Position numbers and translations under genes: made by a program. Shown here one piece after another: positions 20,817 through 21,769 of a DNA stretch of 21,769 nucleotides. The notes beneath the pieces were generated by a model. The model did no database searches, was not told the origin of the DNA, and worked only from the letters and a program-made list of their open reading frames with translations. Origin of the DNA: a virus; IMG/VR virus record IMGVR_UViG_3300022200_001811, positions 1-21,769 of that record; one strand, 5' to 3'. Numbering within the stretch: position 1 is the stretch's first letter; each line of letters begins with the position of its first letter.

Positions 20817-21769
20817 TCAAAGGGCGCGAATACGGGGTGCAGAACGATTTCCAAGCATAAGCTCGGTCAATGCCCACACTAGCGCGTCAGCCCTATCAGG
20901 CGAGCCGTCTCCGATGTAGCCCGATGCGGTAAAGTTGCACATCTGATCCTCTAGGTCTGGAAAGTTGCCAACGTGATGGACTTTGCCCTGCTCATATAGC
21001 GCACTGATAGGCTCGGCCCGAACATGCTTGCCACGGCTTGCTGATACCTCCTTGTAGGCTGCTTTGCTATCTGCCGTGGCAACAGTAAACCGCACCATAT
21101 CGCCGCCATAGTTGCGCTCCCCTAGAATCCTGTCAGCGTTGTGGCGGTGGTATACCTCAACGGCCCGCCGTCCCCATCCCTCAGGCGACATTTGGCAGGT
21201 AGCATCTTCCAGAATATACCCGTGACCATCCACCCCAAGACCAACCGCAACAATACCAATATCATCGCCGCCACCATCCCCGCGCGTGCCAGATGGGTCA
21301 ACAGATACAACCACCCGCACCATTTCCGGCAACTCGGCAACGCGAAGGCTATCAATACCCGGCATTAGCTTGCCGTCTTGCGCCTTGCGGTCCTCCTGTG
21401 ACCATAGCGCCCCGCTTACCTCACTGGCCCACTCTCCGGCCTCAAACCGCAGGCGCTTGGCCGATGACATGCTTGCGAGTACATCAAAATATTCCGCAGG
21501 TAGGTTGTTTGCATTGTCAGACGGGTTAACCCGCATCTCCGCATAATCGTCGGGCTTGGCCAATGCCTCCTTTGTTCCGGGCTTCATCTTGGCGCGAAAC
21601 ATTTGATATGACCAATGCAGTTTAGACGGCGGGTTGCAGTCAAAATAAGCCTTGAGCGATAAATGGGTTTTGCCAGTTGCCGCTTGTATCTCTGGCGCAA
21701 GTTCACATTTCTGTGCAAGTCGGCTCATAGCTGTTTCAACAGATCCCCAAGGTATCTGGCTGCTCTCGT
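20817..21769 (-). CDS. Terminase large subunit, partial (C-terminal part)
   Basis: The frame is open to the right edge: 316 residues are visible, 13 of them upstream of the internal ATG at 21728, so that ATG is not the true start. The edge sequence (ESSQIPWGSVETAMSRLA) fits the stretch just after the Walker B acidic pair, so the Walker A part lies beyond the window. Numbered from the ATG at 21728, AYFDCNPPSKLHW (28-39 region) is the ATPase coupling motif. The RNase H-like nuclease follows, with Asp144 in VSVDPSGT and Asp278/Asp281 in SPDRADALVWAL. It packages DNA into the head through the portal. The C-terminus ends in a basic tail (RSAPRIRAL). Confidence 0.93.
   Translation of the reverse strand, partial: ESSQIPWGSVETAMSRLAQKCELAPEIQAATGKTHLSLKAYFDCNPPSKLHWSYQMFRAKMKPGTKEALAKPDDYAEMRVNPSDNANNLPAEYFDVLASMSSAKRLRFEAGEWASEVSGALWSQEDRKAQDGKLMPGIDSLRVAELPEMVRVVVSVDPSGTRGDGGGDDIGIVAVGLGVDGHGYILEDATCQMSPEGWGRRAVEVYHRHNADRILGERNYGGDMVRFTVATADSKAAYKEVSASRGKHVRAEPISALYEQGKVHHVGNFPDLEDQMCNFTASGYIGDGSPDRADALVWALTELMLGNRSAPRIRAL

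Overview
The window is the structural and lysis half of a tailed (siphovirus-type) phage or prophage. Every supported gene lies on the minus strand, so the region reads from right to left: DNA packaging and head genes near 21.7-13 kb, tail genes near 13-3 kb, and lysis genes near 3-0 kb. The GC-rich codon use and the family mix suggest a host in the Alphaproteobacteria, most likely the Rhodobacterales. That mix is HK97-type head genes, a tail chaperone with a gene-transfer-agent-like C-terminal partner, and small lysis proteins of the kind seen in Rhodobacter and Roseobacter phages. The host assignment is an inference. No integrase, repressor, replication gene, tRNA or insertion sequence is visible, so temperate or lytic lifestyle cannot be decided from this window.

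Head module: terminase large subunit (cut by the right edge), HK97 portal, a MuF-type head morphogenesis protein carrying an extra C-terminal domain with an HELGH zinc-protease motif, a 54-residue ORF directly behind it, HK97 prohead protease, HK97 major capsid protein, a candidate decoration protein, a small unknown protein, a gp6-like connector, two unknown beta-rich proteins, a head closure protein, a gp10-like tail completion protein and a tail terminator. Tail module: major tail protein, a tail assembly chaperone whose -1 frame extension follows an A AAA AAG slippery site (lambda G/GT style), tape measure, distal tail-like protein, hub protein with a four-cysteine motif, two unknown tail genes and a modular tailspike. 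Lysis module: two polytopic membrane proteins, an XhlA-like holin candidate, a membrane-anchored secreted protein, a GH24 endolysin with a C-terminal hydrophobic tail, a conserved phage protein of unknown role, a second small membrane protein and a spanin-like protein cut by the left edge.

Genes are tightly packed, mostly with ATGA or TAATG overlaps. The few longer gaps are informative. Four contain a shared minus-strand element (core TATAAY followed by RTAAC) about 22-29 bp upstream of the start codon of the portal, the protease, the major tail protein and the tailspike. These look like repeated late promoters or operator-promoters that divide the region into cassettes. Three other gaps contain GC-rich hairpins without a U-tract. 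There is no gene-free stretch longer than about 110 bp.

The most notable signals are the MuF-metalloprotease fusion with its adjacent 54-residue ORF (a possible phage-borne polymorphic toxin with partner), the repeated promoter-like element, and the programmed frameshift.
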